From the NCBI GenBank assembly GCA_019135865.1, contig JAGVVD010000008.1, forward strand, positions 123,495-187,494: a stretch of 64,000 nucleotides of DNA. The letters are read 5' to 3'. Positions 56,041 through 63,980 of the stretch are shown one piece after another. Every line of letters begins with the position of its first letter. Positions within the stretch are counted from its first letter, which is position 1. The translations under genes and the position numbers were made by a program. The DNA comes from Elusimicrobiota bacterium (GTDB lineage Bacteria > Elusimicrobiota > Elusimicrobia > Elusimicrobiales > UBA9959). The notes beneath the pieces were generated by a model that ran no database searches, was not told where the DNA came from, and was given only the letters and a program-made list of their open reading frames with translations.

Positions 56041-56096
56041 AACGTCGAAGCGCTATTCTATCAAAAACCGGGCCCGTCTCAAAATCGCGCGTTCCG

Positions 56097-56444
56097 TCAG
56101 AGGTCCTTGATCATCTGCCGGAGCTCTTTCTTTATCTCCTCGAGCAGTTCCGCCGTTCCCGCGTCGGAGGCTGGCGGGACGAAAGCCCGCTTCTTCTCGG
56201 GGCCGGCCTTGCCGCGGGCGTAGAGTACCTTCCTGGCGCCGCGCAGCGAATAACCCTTGAGCAGGACCAGGTCCTTGATCTCGTTGACGGTCTCCAGGTC
56301 CTTCCGCGTGTAACGGCGGTGGCCGCTGGCCAGGCGCAGCGGGCGCAGCAGCTTGAACCTGGACTCCCAGTAGCGGATGGTGTGCGGGGCGATGCCGGTC
56401 CTGCCGGCGATCTCGTTTATCGTGAAGTAGTTCTTTTCCGTCAT
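56097..56444 (-). CDS. MerR-family transcriptional regulator
   Basis: 115 residues. The N-terminal winged helix is typical: FTINEIAGRTGIAPHTIRYWESRF followed by the wing RPLRLASGHRRYTRKDLETVNEIK. The short C-terminal part is a helix (ELLEEIKKELRQMIKDL) without the cysteines of metal-sensing MerR members. This truncated type (often next to HU/IHF genes) is common in many bacteria and its effector is unknown. It lies 27 bp downstream of the HU-like gene on the same strand. Confidence 0.9.
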   Translation of the reverse strand: MTEKNYFTINEIAGRTGIAPHTIRYWESRFKLLRPLRLASGHRRYTRKDLETVNEIKDLVLLKGYSLRGARKVLYARGKAGPEKKRAFVPPASDAGTAELLEEIKKELRQMIKDL

Positions 56445-56471
56445 CGTTCCGCCGCCGCCCTGCCCGTCCCC

Positions 56472-56738
56472 TTATATCCCCATCAGTATCTTTTTGGAGG
56501 GCTTGAAGCGGATGCTCTTGCGCGGGCCGACCATGACCTTCTGGTTGGTCTTGGGGTTGCGCATCTGGCGGGGCTGGCGTTCCTTGACGCGGAACGTACC
56601 GAAATTGGAGATGACCACCTTCTCGTTGGAGCGCAGCGCCGCGGCCATCATCTCGAAGATGCGGTGCACGGCCATCTTGGCGTCCTTCTCCGTGGTAAGG
56701 TGGCGGGCGATCTCCTTGATAATGTCGTGCCTATTCAT
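56472..56738 (-). CDS. HU/IHF-family nucleoid protein
   Basis: 88 residues. The family signature GTFRVKERQPRQMRNPKTNQ, with the DNA-intercalating Pro in RNPKT, is present after the helical N-terminus NRHDIIKEIARHL. It bends and compacts DNA; homodimeric HU and IHF alpha types cannot be separated here. It overlaps the bifunctional nuclease gene by 8 bp and is followed by the MerR-like gene, forming a plsY-bfn-hup-merR run. Confidence 0.94.
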   Translation of the reverse strand: MNRHDIIKEIARHLTTEKDAKMAVHRIFEMMAAALRSNEKVVISNFGTFRVKERQPRQMRNPKTNQKVMVGPRKSIRFKPSKKILMGI

Positions 56739-57309
56739 CGCCTTCCTCCTCCTTCTCGTCCGCGCCGCCCGGCTCCCCGCCGGCGGCGTCCCCGGGCCGG
56801 CCGGGGGTTTCCTTCAACAGCTGCGCGATTATGTCGTTCGGCTTGAGGTTCTTGAGGTCCTCGCGGAACTTGACCACCTCGTCCTCGGTGATGGGCTTGG
56901 AGAGGACCTGGGTCTTGGAAAAAACGGCCTCGGAGACGTAGATCGGGCAGCCGAAGCGCACGGCGACGGCGATGGCGTCGGACGGGCGCGAGTCCACGGT
57001 CCTGCGCGAGTCCCCGTCGCGGGAGACGAGATGGATCGAGGAATAATAGGTGTTCTCGTTTATGTCCCGGACGACGACCTTCTCTACGGTGTAGTCCAGC
57101 TCCCTGATAAGGGAGAAGAGCAGGTCGTGGGTCATCGGGCGCGGCGACGGGTAGCCCGAGAGGCGTATCGCTATGGCCTGGGCCTCCTGCGGGCCTATCC
57201 AGATGGGCAGTATGCGCGAACCGTTCACCTCGTCGAGGAAGATGATGGATTCGGTCAGGCTGGTCGCGATCGAATAGATCTTGACCTCTTTTTCCGGGGA
57301 TTCCGTCAT
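56731..57309 (-). CDS. Bifunctional nuclease family protein (BFN/DUF151)
   Basis: 192 residues. The BFN core is clear: IFLDEVNGSRILPIWIGPQEAQAIAI, RPMTHDLLFSLIRELDYTVEKVVV and DSRPSDAIAVAVRFGCPIYV (SRPSDAIAxAxRxxxPI motif). Members degrade both RNA and DNA in plants; bacterial roles are unclear. The C-terminal tail (about 160-192) is Gly/Glu-rich and unstructured. Overlaps of 4 bp with plsY and 8 bp with the HU gene suggest co-translation. Confidence 0.9.
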   Translation of the reverse strand: MTESPEKEVKIYSIATSLTESIIFLDEVNGSRILPIWIGPQEAQAIAIRLSGYPSPRPMTHDLLFSLIRELDYTVEKVVVRDINENTYYSSIHLVSRDGDSRRTVDSRPSDAIAVAVRFGCPIYVSEAVFSKTQVLSKPITEDEVVKFREDLKNLKPNDIIAQLLKETPGRPGDAAGGEPGGADEKEEEGDE

Positions 57310-57971
57310 GGCCGGGGCTGCGCGCCCTCCCCCTCTTTGCGCGGCGACGCGCCGTCCTTATGCTGGAAGGAGAGCTCTTTGCCCTTGAGTATGCGGCGGA
57401 TATTGGAGATGTGAGTGTAGAAGATGAGCGCGCAGACGACCAGCGCGAGTATCGTGAAAGGCCGCTGCTTGCCGTCCGGGTCGGTCAGGAAATAGCAGAG
57501 CACCGGCAGCGACACCGAGGCCGCCATGGAGCCTACTGAGATATGGCTGGTGAGAGCGACGGCGATCCCGAAGACGACGAAGGCGCCGACCGTGGGTACC
57601 GGCAGCAGGGCCATGAAGACGCCGGCCGCGGTGGCCACGCCCTTGCCTCCCTTGAAGCCCAGGAAGATGGTCCAGATATGGCCCGCGATGGAGAGCGCGC
57701 CCGCCGTGACCGGTATCCACCAGTGCCCGCCGCGCACGTAGAACTGCATGGCGAACCAGGCCGGGACGAAGCCCTTGAGGAAGTCGATGACGAAGGTGGC
57801 GATGCCGGCCCATTTCCCGAGCGTCCGGTAGACATTGGCCGTGCCGGGATTGCCCGAGCCGTACTGCCTGATGTCCAGCCCGTAGAAGCGCTTGCCTATC
57901 AGGTAGCCGGCCGGTACGCCGCCGAGGACATAGCTGGCGACGAAGGTGAGGGCGATGGAGAGTTCGTACAT
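57306..57971 (-). CDS. plsY: Glycerol-3-phosphate acyltransferase PlsY
   Basis: 221 residues, polytopic inner-membrane protein with about five helices. PlsY transfers acyl from acyl-phosphate to glycerol-3-phosphate. The three motifs are present: GGVPAGYLIGKRFYGLDIRQYGSGNPGTANVYRTLG, FLGFKGGKGVATAAGVFMAL, and the third cytoplasmic loop region ending SVGSMAASVSLP. It makes the lysophosphatidic acid used by PlsC. The C-terminus is a basic hydrophilic tail. First gene of the plsY-bfn-hup-merR run. Confidence 0.95.
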   Translation of the reverse strand: MYELSIALTFVASYVLGGVPAGYLIGKRFYGLDIRQYGSGNPGTANVYRTLGKWAGIATFVIDFLKGFVPAWFAMQFYVRGGHWWIPVTAGALSIAGHIWTIFLGFKGGKGVATAAGVFMALLPVPTVGAFVVFGIAVALTSHISVGSMAASVSLPVLCYFLTDPDGKQRPFTILALVVCALIFYTHISNIRRILKGKELSFQHKDGASPRKEGEGAQPRP

Positions 57972-58015
57972 GGTGAAGTCCTTAAATTATATAAAAATAG
58001 GGGGCGCCGCAAGGC

Positions 58016-59281
58016 TTATTCCGTTTTTCTGGCCAGCAGCGCCTCCACGCGGGCGCAGTTGGCCGCCGTGGCGCGGAAACGCAGCCGGATCTCCTTTTCG
58101 CCGTGTTCCGCTTCCAGCACCTGGCCGATGCGGTAGATCTCCTTGAGGAGGCCCGCCCTGTCGCGCGGCAGGACCAGCTCCCGCTCCTGCCAGGAGGCGG
58201 AGAGCATCGCTTCCGCCTTCTCCAGCAGCTCGCGCAGTCCCTCGCCTTTGAGCGCGGAGACGCAGAGCGGCCGGAAGAAAGGCCCCAGCCGGCGGGCGCG
58301 CGCGGGCGAGGCGCCCGGCAGGTCGGCCTTGTTGAAGACGTTGAGAGTGGGTTTGTCGCCGGCGCCTATCTCGGCCAGCGTCGCCTTGACGGAGGCGTGC
58401 TGCTCCGCCAGCGCGGGAGAGGCGAGGTCGTGCAGGTGTATGACCAGGTCGGAGCGGCCTATCTCCTCGAGCGTCGCCTTGAAGGCCGCCACCAGGGAAT
58501 GCGGGAGCTTCTGTATGAAACCGACCGTGTCCGTGAAAAGCGCCTCCCCCCCGCCCGGCAGCCGCACGCGGCGGGTCGTCGGGTCGAGGGTGGCGAACAG
58601 TTTGTCGTCGGCGTAGACCGCGCCGCGGCCGGCCGCGCGCGTGAGCGCGTTGAGCAGCGTGGACTTGCCGGCGTTGGTATAGCCCACTATCGAGACCTGC
58701 GGCAGCGGCACCGCGTCCCGCCGGCCGCGCTGCACCGAACGCTCCCTGCGCACGGCCTCTATCCTCTCCTTGAGCTCCCCGATCTTGTCGCGCAGCGCGC
58801 GCCGCTCGTACTCGATCTTCCGCTCGCCGGGGCCGCGGGTCCCTATCATGCCGTGCTGCTGCTCCAGCGCCTCGCCCTTGCCCGAGAGCCGGGTCAGCAT
58901 ATGCGTAAGGCGCGCCAGCTCCACCTGCAGCTTGCCCTCCCGCGTGCGGGCGCGCCGGGCGAAGATCTGCAGGATGAGCTCGGTGCGGTCGGTGACGGCC
59001 AGCGAGAAGATCTTCTCGAGGTTGCGCTGCTGCGCCGGGCTGAGGTCGTCGTCGAAGATGACCGCGTCGGCCCCGGCTTCCGCGGCTTTCGCCGCCAGCT
59101 CCCTGGCCTTGCCCGAGCCCAGCAGCGTAGCCGGCGTGAAGGCCTTCACGCGGGCCAGGACGCTGCCGGCCGGGATTATGCCGGCGGTCTCGCAGAGGCG
59201 GCCCAGCTCGGCCAGTTCGGAAGAGGCGGCCGCGGATTCGGCCGCGCCTCCCTTGAAAACGGCGACGAGCAGCGCCTTCAG
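58016..59281 (-). CDS. hflX: Ribosome-associated GTPase HflX
   Basis: Coding similarity reaches beyond the first ATG/GTG (GTG at 59149): the upstream in-frame residues KALLVAVFKGG...LAELGRLCETAGI align with the HflX N-terminus. I therefore place the start at a CTG overlapping the miaA stop (421 residues). HflX motifs are GSGKARELA, FDDDLSPAQQRNLEK, DRTELILQIFARRARTREGK, GTRGPGERKIE and the G domain (GYTNAGKST, DTVGFI, NKAD). It splits or rescues ribosomes. The miaA-hflX order is the same as in many bacteria (miaA-hfq-hflX). Confidence 0.92.
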   Translation of the reverse strand: MKALLVAVFKGGAAESAAASSELAELGRLCETAGIIPAGSVLARVKAFTPATLLGSGKARELAAKAAEAGADAVIFDDDLSPAQQRNLEKIFSLAVTDRTELILQIFARRARTREGKLQVELARLTHMLTRLSGKGEALEQQHGMIGTRGPGERKIEYERRALRDKIGELKERIEAVRRERSVQRGRRDAVPLPQVSIVGYTNAGKSTLLNALTRAAGRGAVYADDKLFATLDPTTRRVRLPGGGEALFTDTVGFIQKLPHSLVAAFKATLEEIGRSDLVIHLHDLASPALAEQHASVKATLAEIGAGDKPTLNVFNKADLPGASPARARRLGPFFRPLCVSALKGEGLRELLEKAEAMLSASWQERELVLPRDRAGLLKEIYRIGQVLEAEHGEKEIRLRFRATAANCARVEALLARKTE

Positions 59282-60243
59282 GCGGCCCCCGCGGCCTTGA
59301 GCAGGTTTTCCGGCAGCAGGTCGGCCGGAGAGGAGACGTCCACGCGCGGGACATTGCGGTAACGGGCGAACCAGGTGGCCTGCCGCTTGGCGTAGGCCAT
59401 GGTGACGCGCAGTATCCTCTCGGCGGCGGCGGCCTGGCCCGCGTCGCCGCGGATATAATCGATCATCTGCGGGTACCCCAGCGATTTGAGCGCCGGGCAG
59501 TCCTCGGGATAGCCCTCGTCGAGAAGGGCGCGGGTCTCCGCCTCCCAGCGCACGAAAGAGGCCAGCGTGCGCGCGCGCACCCGCTCGAACAGGTCCTTCT
59601 TGGACCAGGACAGCACGATGAAGCGAGAGAGGTGCGTCGGCAGGGCGTTGTGGAACCGGCCGGTCCAGAGCTCGGAGATCGGCCTGCCGCTTATCCGTAT
59701 CACTTCCAGCGCCCGTATGACGCGCTGTATATTGTTGACGGGGATCTTCGACGCGGCCTCCGGGTCCAGCGCCTCCAGCCGCGCGTGCAGGGCCGGCCGG
59801 CCCTCTTTCTCGGCGAAGGCCGCGAGCTCGTCGCGCACGGCCTGGTCGGCGGGCGGCAGCGGGTCCAGGCCGCTCCAGAGCGCCTGCACGTACATCCCCG
59901 TGCCGCCGGCGATTATCGGGACCCTGCCGCGGGACTTTATCTCCCCGGCCAGCCGCTGCGCGTCGGCCGCGAAGGAGGCGGCATCGTAGGAGGCCCTGGG
60001 ATCGAGGAAGTCCACCAGGTGATAGGGCACGCCTTCGACCAGGTAGACGCGGCGGCCGCCCTCCTCCCGCCAGGCGCCGTCGGGCTTGGCCGTGCCGGCC
60101 GTGAGACGCTTATAGACCTGCCGCGAGTCGGCCGATATTATCTCGCCGCCCAGCAGGCGCGCCAGTCCCAGCGCCGCCTCGGTCTTGCCCGAGGCCGTGG
60201 CGCCCATCAGGGTTATCGGCTTTAGCTCTTCCTGCTGGGACAT
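59278..60243 (-). CDS. miaA: tRNA dimethylallyltransferase
   Basis: 321 residues. MiaA adds a dimethylallyl group to N6 of A37 in tRNAs reading U-starting codons. The P-loop GATASGKTEAALGLA, the catalytic-site DSRQVYKRLTAGTAKP, the YHLVDFLDP segment and GGTGMYVQALWSGLDP are all typical. RFIVLSWSKKDLFERVRAR is also conserved. The product is the substrate of MiaB (60.8-62.1 kb) for 2-methylthiolation. It overlaps hflX by 4 bp under the CTG-start model and is preceded by a PilZ gene. Confidence 0.96.
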   Translation of the reverse strand: MSQQEELKPITLMGATASGKTEAALGLARLLGGEIISADSRQVYKRLTAGTAKPDGAWREEGGRRVYLVEGVPYHLVDFLDPRASYDAASFAADAQRLAGEIKSRGRVPIIAGGTGMYVQALWSGLDPLPPADQAVRDELAAFAEKEGRPALHARLEALDPEAASKIPVNNIQRVIRALEVIRISGRPISELWTGRFHNALPTHLSRFIVLSWSKKDLFERVRARTLASFVRWEAETRALLDEGYPEDCPALKSLGYPQMIDYIRGDAGQAAAAERILRVTMAYAKRQATWFARYRNVPRVDVSSPADLLPENLLKAAGAA

Positions 60244-60251
60244 TGTCTCCT

Positions 60252-60330
60252 TGTTCCGACGGGAAACAAGAAGGCCGAAAGCTTTAGCGGACCTGTCTCT
60301 TAAAGCGTTCCGGCCTTCCGGTAGTTCTTT
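60252..60330 (-). terminator. Terminator-like hairpin after the PilZ gene
   Basis: On the minus strand GGAAGGCCGGAACGCTTTAA pairs in two blocks with TTAAAGC/GCTTTC-GGCCTTC, followed by TTGTTTCCC. Nested stems with a weak U-run; only moderately convincing. Confidence 0.5.
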
Positions 60331-60339
60331 TTCCCTGTC

Positions 60340-60819
60340 TTATTTCTTCTTGAAGAGGGTGTCGTCCTTCTGCGGCTTGTTGCAGAGCCCGTGGGCCTTG
60401 CAGGTCTCCACGCAGACCTCGGGCAGCTTGAGCTCCAGGCGCGTGTCGCAGTCGGCGTAGTCCTCGGCCATAGCGTTGATGCGCTTGACGCAGTCGGGGC
60501 TGATGCCGCTGAAAGAGATGCCGTTCATGAACACGCCGCCCTTCTCCTTCACCCAGGAGATGCGGCCGGTTATCGGCACTTCGCCCAGGCCGGCGAGATT
60601 GAGGACGATGTTGAACTCCTTGGAATGCGGCGGCGCCATGAAGGTGATCAGGCGCATGCCGCCGGCGGAGAGGTCCGAGAGTATGGCCGGCTGGGGCTGC
60701 ACCTTGCCCGCGTCGTCCGTGGTGAAAAATTCGATCTCCACGGGTTCGAGTATCCCGTGCAGGATGGGCAGGCGGACGTGCTGGCGCCGCTCTTTGACTA
60801 CCTTGTGTTTCTTGGTCAT
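60340..60819 (-). CDS. PilZ-domain protein with C-terminal cysteine cluster
   Basis: 159 residues. The PilZ c-di-GMP motifs are present: ERRQHVRLP (RxxxR) near residue 10 and, about 37 residues later, DLSAGGM (D/NxSxxG). A beta-barrel follows (VPITGRISWVKEK, FMNGISFSGI). The C-terminal about 40 residues carry Cys in TRLELKLPEVCVETCKAHGLC (four cysteines with CADC-like DYADCD), perhaps metal binding; this part is not typical of PilZ. It overlaps miaB by 4 bp. Likely a c-di-GMP receptor, perhaps for motility or pili. Confidence 0.88.
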   Translation of the reverse strand: MTKKHKVVKERRQHVRLPILHGILEPVEIEFFTTDDAGKVQPQPAILSDLSAGGMRLITFMAPPHSKEFNIVLNLAGLGEVPITGRISWVKEKGGVFMNGISFSGISPDCVKRINAMAEDYADCDTRLELKLPEVCVETCKAHGLCNKPQKDDTLFKKK

Positions 60820-62132
60820 GATAACACCTTCCCGCTTAGTTCAGTTTTTGCGGTCCCGGTGACTTCCACCCTCACCAGCGAACCCGGGGCGCATTCCCTG
60901 TCCAGCCTGCAGTTGAAATTGGAGGAGGTCTTGCCCCTCCGCGCGGACTCCACAAGGACTTCTTCTATTCTACCAATTCTTTCCGCGAAAATACCCCCGC
61001 CCGTCCTTTTTACCTCTTCCAGCAGCCGGGCCAGACGGTCCCGCGTCTCCCGGTCCGTGATGTCCCCGCAAGGAGAGGACGAGTCCGGCGCGTCCTTGGC
61101 CGGCGACCCCGGCCGCGGCGAATAGCGGAAGCAGAAGGCGAAAGCGAACCGGCCTTTTCTTACCAGTTCCAGCGTCTTTTCGAAATCCTCCTCCGTCTCG
61201 CCGGGATAGCCTACGATGAAATCCGTAGAGAATACCGTATCCGGGTCCGCCTTGCGTATCTTTTCCAGCGTCCCCAGGTATTCCGCGGCCGTATAACCGC
61301 GCCGCATCGCCTTGAGTATCCGGTCCGAGCCGCTCTGCACCGGCAGGTGCAGATGCCGCGCGATGACCGGGTTCTCCGCATAGGCGCGCAGCCAGGCCGG
61401 CGTGAAGTATATCGGATGAGGGCTCATGAACCGCAGGCGCAGCACGCCCGGCACCGAGCTTATGGAATCGAGCAGGTCCTCGAACTTTTTTCCCCCCTCC
61501 CGCCAGGCGTTGACCGTCTGGCCCAGCAGCACGATCTCCCGCGCTCCGGCCTCCACTCTCCGACGGACCTGCTGGAGCACTTCTTCTTCCGGCAGGAAAG
61601 CCGCCGGTCCGCGCACAGACGGCACTATGCAGTAGGTACATTTATGCGAGCAGCCGCGCATCACCGTCACATAGGCCGACAACGGCGAATTGAACAGGTT
61701 CGCCGGCGTCGTTCCGTTACCCGCCGGCGGCAGGTGCTTGTCCAGCTCCTCCGAGAGCCCGTCCAGCGCCTTGGCGCCGATCACGCCGTCTATGAAAGGG
61801 AATTTATGCTTTAGCGTGCCGTATCCCAGCCGCTCCGCCGCGCAGCCGATGACGAACAACTTCCGGTTCTCGCGCGCCGCCTTCCAGCCTTCCAGCCGCC
61901 CCAGTTGCGACAGCGCCCGGTTCTCCGCCTGCTGCCGCACCGTGCAGGTATTGACCACCACCGCGTCGGCCTTCTTCAGGTCGTCGGTCAGGGCGTAGCC
62001 GCGCGCGGCGAAATCCGCCGCCACCAGCTCCGAGTCCGCCTCGTTCATCTGGCATCCGAAAGTGATAATGTGCACTTTCCGTGCGAGGCCGCCCGGAACG
62101 GGCGGCGGCGCTGGTTTTTGCCGTTTCTGCAT
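60816..62132 (-). CDS. miaB: tRNA-2-methylthio-N6-dimethylallyladenosine synthase
   Basis: 438 residues, radical SAM methylthiotransferase. The N-terminal UPF0004 domain has TFGCQMNEADSE, the radical SAM cluster is CSHKCTYC (CxxxCxxC), and a C-terminal TRAM domain ends the protein. VNTCTVRQQAENRALSQLG holds further cluster cysteines. Compared with MiaB from other bacteria, about 20 extra residues (MQKRQKPAPPPVPGGLARK) precede the conserved start. This lies where the recombinase reading frame overlaps by 88 bp. Promoter-like AT-rich DNA and GAGG precede the ATG. Confidence 0.95.
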   Translation of the reverse strand: MQKRQKPAPPPVPGGLARKVHIITFGCQMNEADSELVAADFAARGYALTDDLKKADAVVVNTCTVRQQAENRALSQLGRLEGWKAARENRKLFVIGCAAERLGYGTLKHKFPFIDGVIGAKALDGLSEELDKHLPPAGNGTTPANLFNSPLSAYVTVMRGCSHKCTYCIVPSVRGPAAFLPEEEVLQQVRRRVEAGAREIVLLGQTVNAWREGGKKFEDLLDSISSVPGVLRLRFMSPHPIYFTPAWLRAYAENPVIARHLHLPVQSGSDRILKAMRRGYTAAEYLGTLEKIRKADPDTVFSTDFIVGYPGETEEDFEKTLELVRKGRFAFAFCFRYSPRPGSPAKDAPDSSSPCGDITDRETRDRLARLLEEVKRTGGGIFAERIGRIEEVLVESARRGKTSSNFNCRLDRECAPGSLVRVEVTGTAKTELSGKVLS

Positions 62133-63676
62133 TTGTTTTTTTCCTCAAGAATTAAATAATTAAATGGCGCAAAAAATTCTGCATTTCGGAGTTTTTTGTC
62201 GGAGATTTTGATGTTCCTGAGCACCAGGTTAAGCAGGCGTTTCTTCTCAGCGGGGGTCAGTACCTTTTTCCGTGGTTCTACGTCGGAAACGAACTCGTGG
62301 GCCTGCGCGAGATAGTCCGCGGATTTTTCGCGGTCTATCTCGCGCAGATCGTAGAGGGCCGCTACTTTTTTAAGCTCTTCTATCCTTTCCATCAGGAGCT
62401 CGTTCTTGGCCTCAAAAACTTCCTTGGTAACGAACCCGTCAAGGAAAAGGTCGGTCAATTTGGCCTGGCGGTCCAGGAGCTTTTTAAGGTCGTCTTTTAC
62501 CGCTTTTTCGGCCTTTTTATCCGCTTCCGGGAGCCTGAGGGCCGGACCAGTCATGTTCGGCCATCGGCTCCCGGTCCTGTCGTTTTTGACTATGGTATCC
62601 ATGAACCAGGCCAACTGCTGTTCCAGGTCATCGGCCTTAACGCTGTTGTTGGTACAGGACAGGTAGCCGTTGTTCCGCGAGGAACAACGGTACCATTTCT
62701 TGGTGGCCTTGGTGCGGTGATTGCTTACGGAAGAGGCCCCTATATACTTGTGGTTGCACTTGCCGCAGAAGAGCAGGCCGGATAGCAGGTAGTCCCCCGG
62801 CTTGGCCCGGCGCATGGAGATGCGGCGCTCGGCGCGAAGCTTTTGCGCTTGCGCAAAAACTTCGTCGCCGATAATGGCCTTATGCTTGCCCCGCGAAACT
62901 ATGACCTTCTCAGGAGCGTTCTTTACGTACTTGTAGCCCTTGGGGGTCTTTTTGGTTTTGTCGTAGTGGCGGGCATTCCAGACTATTGTGCCGGTATAGA
63001 TGCGGTTATTAAGGATATCGCCTATGGTCTTTGAGCCGAAATGGTTTCCGCGGCGGTTCTTTACGCCTTTCTTGGAGAGCATTGAGGCTATGGCCCAGGT
63101 GCTCTTTCCCTCAAGGTACAGGGCGAAAATCTGCCGCACAACCTCGGCCTCGGTTTCCGCTACTTCCAGCAGTTTGGCCTGCTTGTTGTAGGTATAGCCG
63201 TAGGGCGCGAACCTTGAACCAAGCCAGTTGCCCTGCATAGCGCCCTTTACCATGCCGGGGAAGACGCGCTCGGCTATGCGGTTTCGCTCGAACTCCGCGA
63301 AACTGCCAAGCTGCTGGAACATCAGCTTGCCGGCCGAGGTTGTGGTATCGAAGGGCTCCCCGGCCGATTTAAAGCCTACGCCGCAGGCGCAGAGCTCTTC
63401 TACGAGATTAAGGAGGTCCCGGAGGTTCCGGCTGAAGCGGTCCAGCTTGGCTACCAGGACCAGCCCGAACTTGCCGCTTTTGGCGTCAGCCAAAAGCGCC
63501 TTAAGGGCGGGCCTGTCCGAGGTATAGCCGCTTATGCCGTCATCTGAGTAGACCTGGTAGACCTCAAGGCCCTCGCGCTTGGCGAAAGCCTCAAGGGTTT
63601 CCCTTTGCACTTCAAGGGAGTATCCTTCCTTGGCTTGGTCTTCCGTGGAGACCCTTAGATATAAAGCGGTTTTCAT
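62045..63676 (-). CDS. Large serine recombinase (site-specific integrase)
   Basis: 543 residues. The resolvase catalytic domain opens KTALYLRVSTEDQ with Ser10 as nucleophile, plus KLDRFSRNLRDLL and GEFxxxxxxER-type helix (FAEFERNRIAERV). The recombinase domain (PYGYTYNKQ, NNRIYTGTIVWN) and a zinc ribbon (LFCGKCNHKY...CSSRNNGYLSC) follow, with a coiled coil at the C-terminus. The last about 30 residues (NKCRNGKNQRRR onward) read into the miaB 5' end and are probably not original. Codon use is more AT-rich than neighbours, and the HTH gene lies 4 bp upstream. An accessory mobile element. Confidence 0.95.
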   Translation of the reverse strand: MKTALYLRVSTEDQAKEGYSLEVQRETLEAFAKREGLEVYQVYSDDGISGYTSDRPALKALLADAKSGKFGLVLVAKLDRFSRNLRDLLNLVEELCACGVGFKSAGEPFDTTTSAGKLMFQQLGSFAEFERNRIAERVFPGMVKGAMQGNWLGSRFAPYGYTYNKQAKLLEVAETEAEVVRQIFALYLEGKSTWAIASMLSKKGVKNRRGNHFGSKTIGDILNNRIYTGTIVWNARHYDKTKKTPKGYKYVKNAPEKVIVSRGKHKAIIGDEVFAQAQKLRAERRISMRRAKPGDYLLSGLLFCGKCNHKYIGASSVSNHRTKATKKWYRCSSRNNGYLSCTNNSVKADDLEQQLAWFMDTIVKNDRTGSRWPNMTGPALRLPEADKKAEKAVKDDLKKLLDRQAKLTDLFLDGFVTKEVFEAKNELLMERIEELKKVAALYDLREIDREKSADYLAQAHEFVSDVEPRKKVLTPAEKKRLLNLVLRNIKISDKKLRNAEFFAPFNYLILEEKNKCRNGKNQRRRPFRAASHGKCTLSLSDAR

Positions 63677-63680
63677 ATGG

Positions 63681-63854
63681 CTACCTTATGGTTTCCTTCC
63701 ACTTCTTTATCTTGCGCATGTCCGCCTCTGTGAACACAGGGAAGTCCTTGTAATCGCGTCCGGGTTTTACCCACCCCCGCTTTATCCAGTTGTATAGGGT
63801 CTGGCGCGTTACGCGCAGCAGTTTGGCGGCTTCAACCATGTTGTAGCGCTTCAT
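63681..63854 (-). CDS. Excisionase-like helix-turn-helix protein
   Basis: 57 residues from ATG (a TTG five codons upstream would add MYNLP). The MerR-type DNA-binding helix-turn-helix KRYNMVEAAKLLRVTRQTLYNWIKRGWV is typical of Xis/HTH_17 proteins that direct excision. TATAAT lies 6 nt before the ATG, so the transcript may be leaderless. It is 4 bp upstream of the serine recombinase gene and probably cotranscribed, forming an int-xis type pair. Confidence 0.85.
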   Translation of the reverse strand: MKRYNMVEAAKLLRVTRQTLYNWIKRGWVKPGRDYKDFPVFTEADMRKIKKWKETIR

Positions 63855-63860
63855 AGGTAA

Positions 63861-63866
63861 ATTATA
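63861..63866 (-). promoter_or_regulatory. -10 element of the excisionase-recombinase pair
   Basis: Perfect TATAAT preceded by TG on the minus strand, 6 nt before the ATG. A -35 hexamer is not clear. Confidence 0.55.
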
Positions 63867-63980
63867 CAAACTTTTACACTCTTTTTCTGTAAATCTTTTG
63901 CATCCCTTGGAGACTTCGCTTAAAATCTAACAGACACTTTCCCAGGCTGACCTCCCGGTTAGAAAAGCTATAAAATAGCC

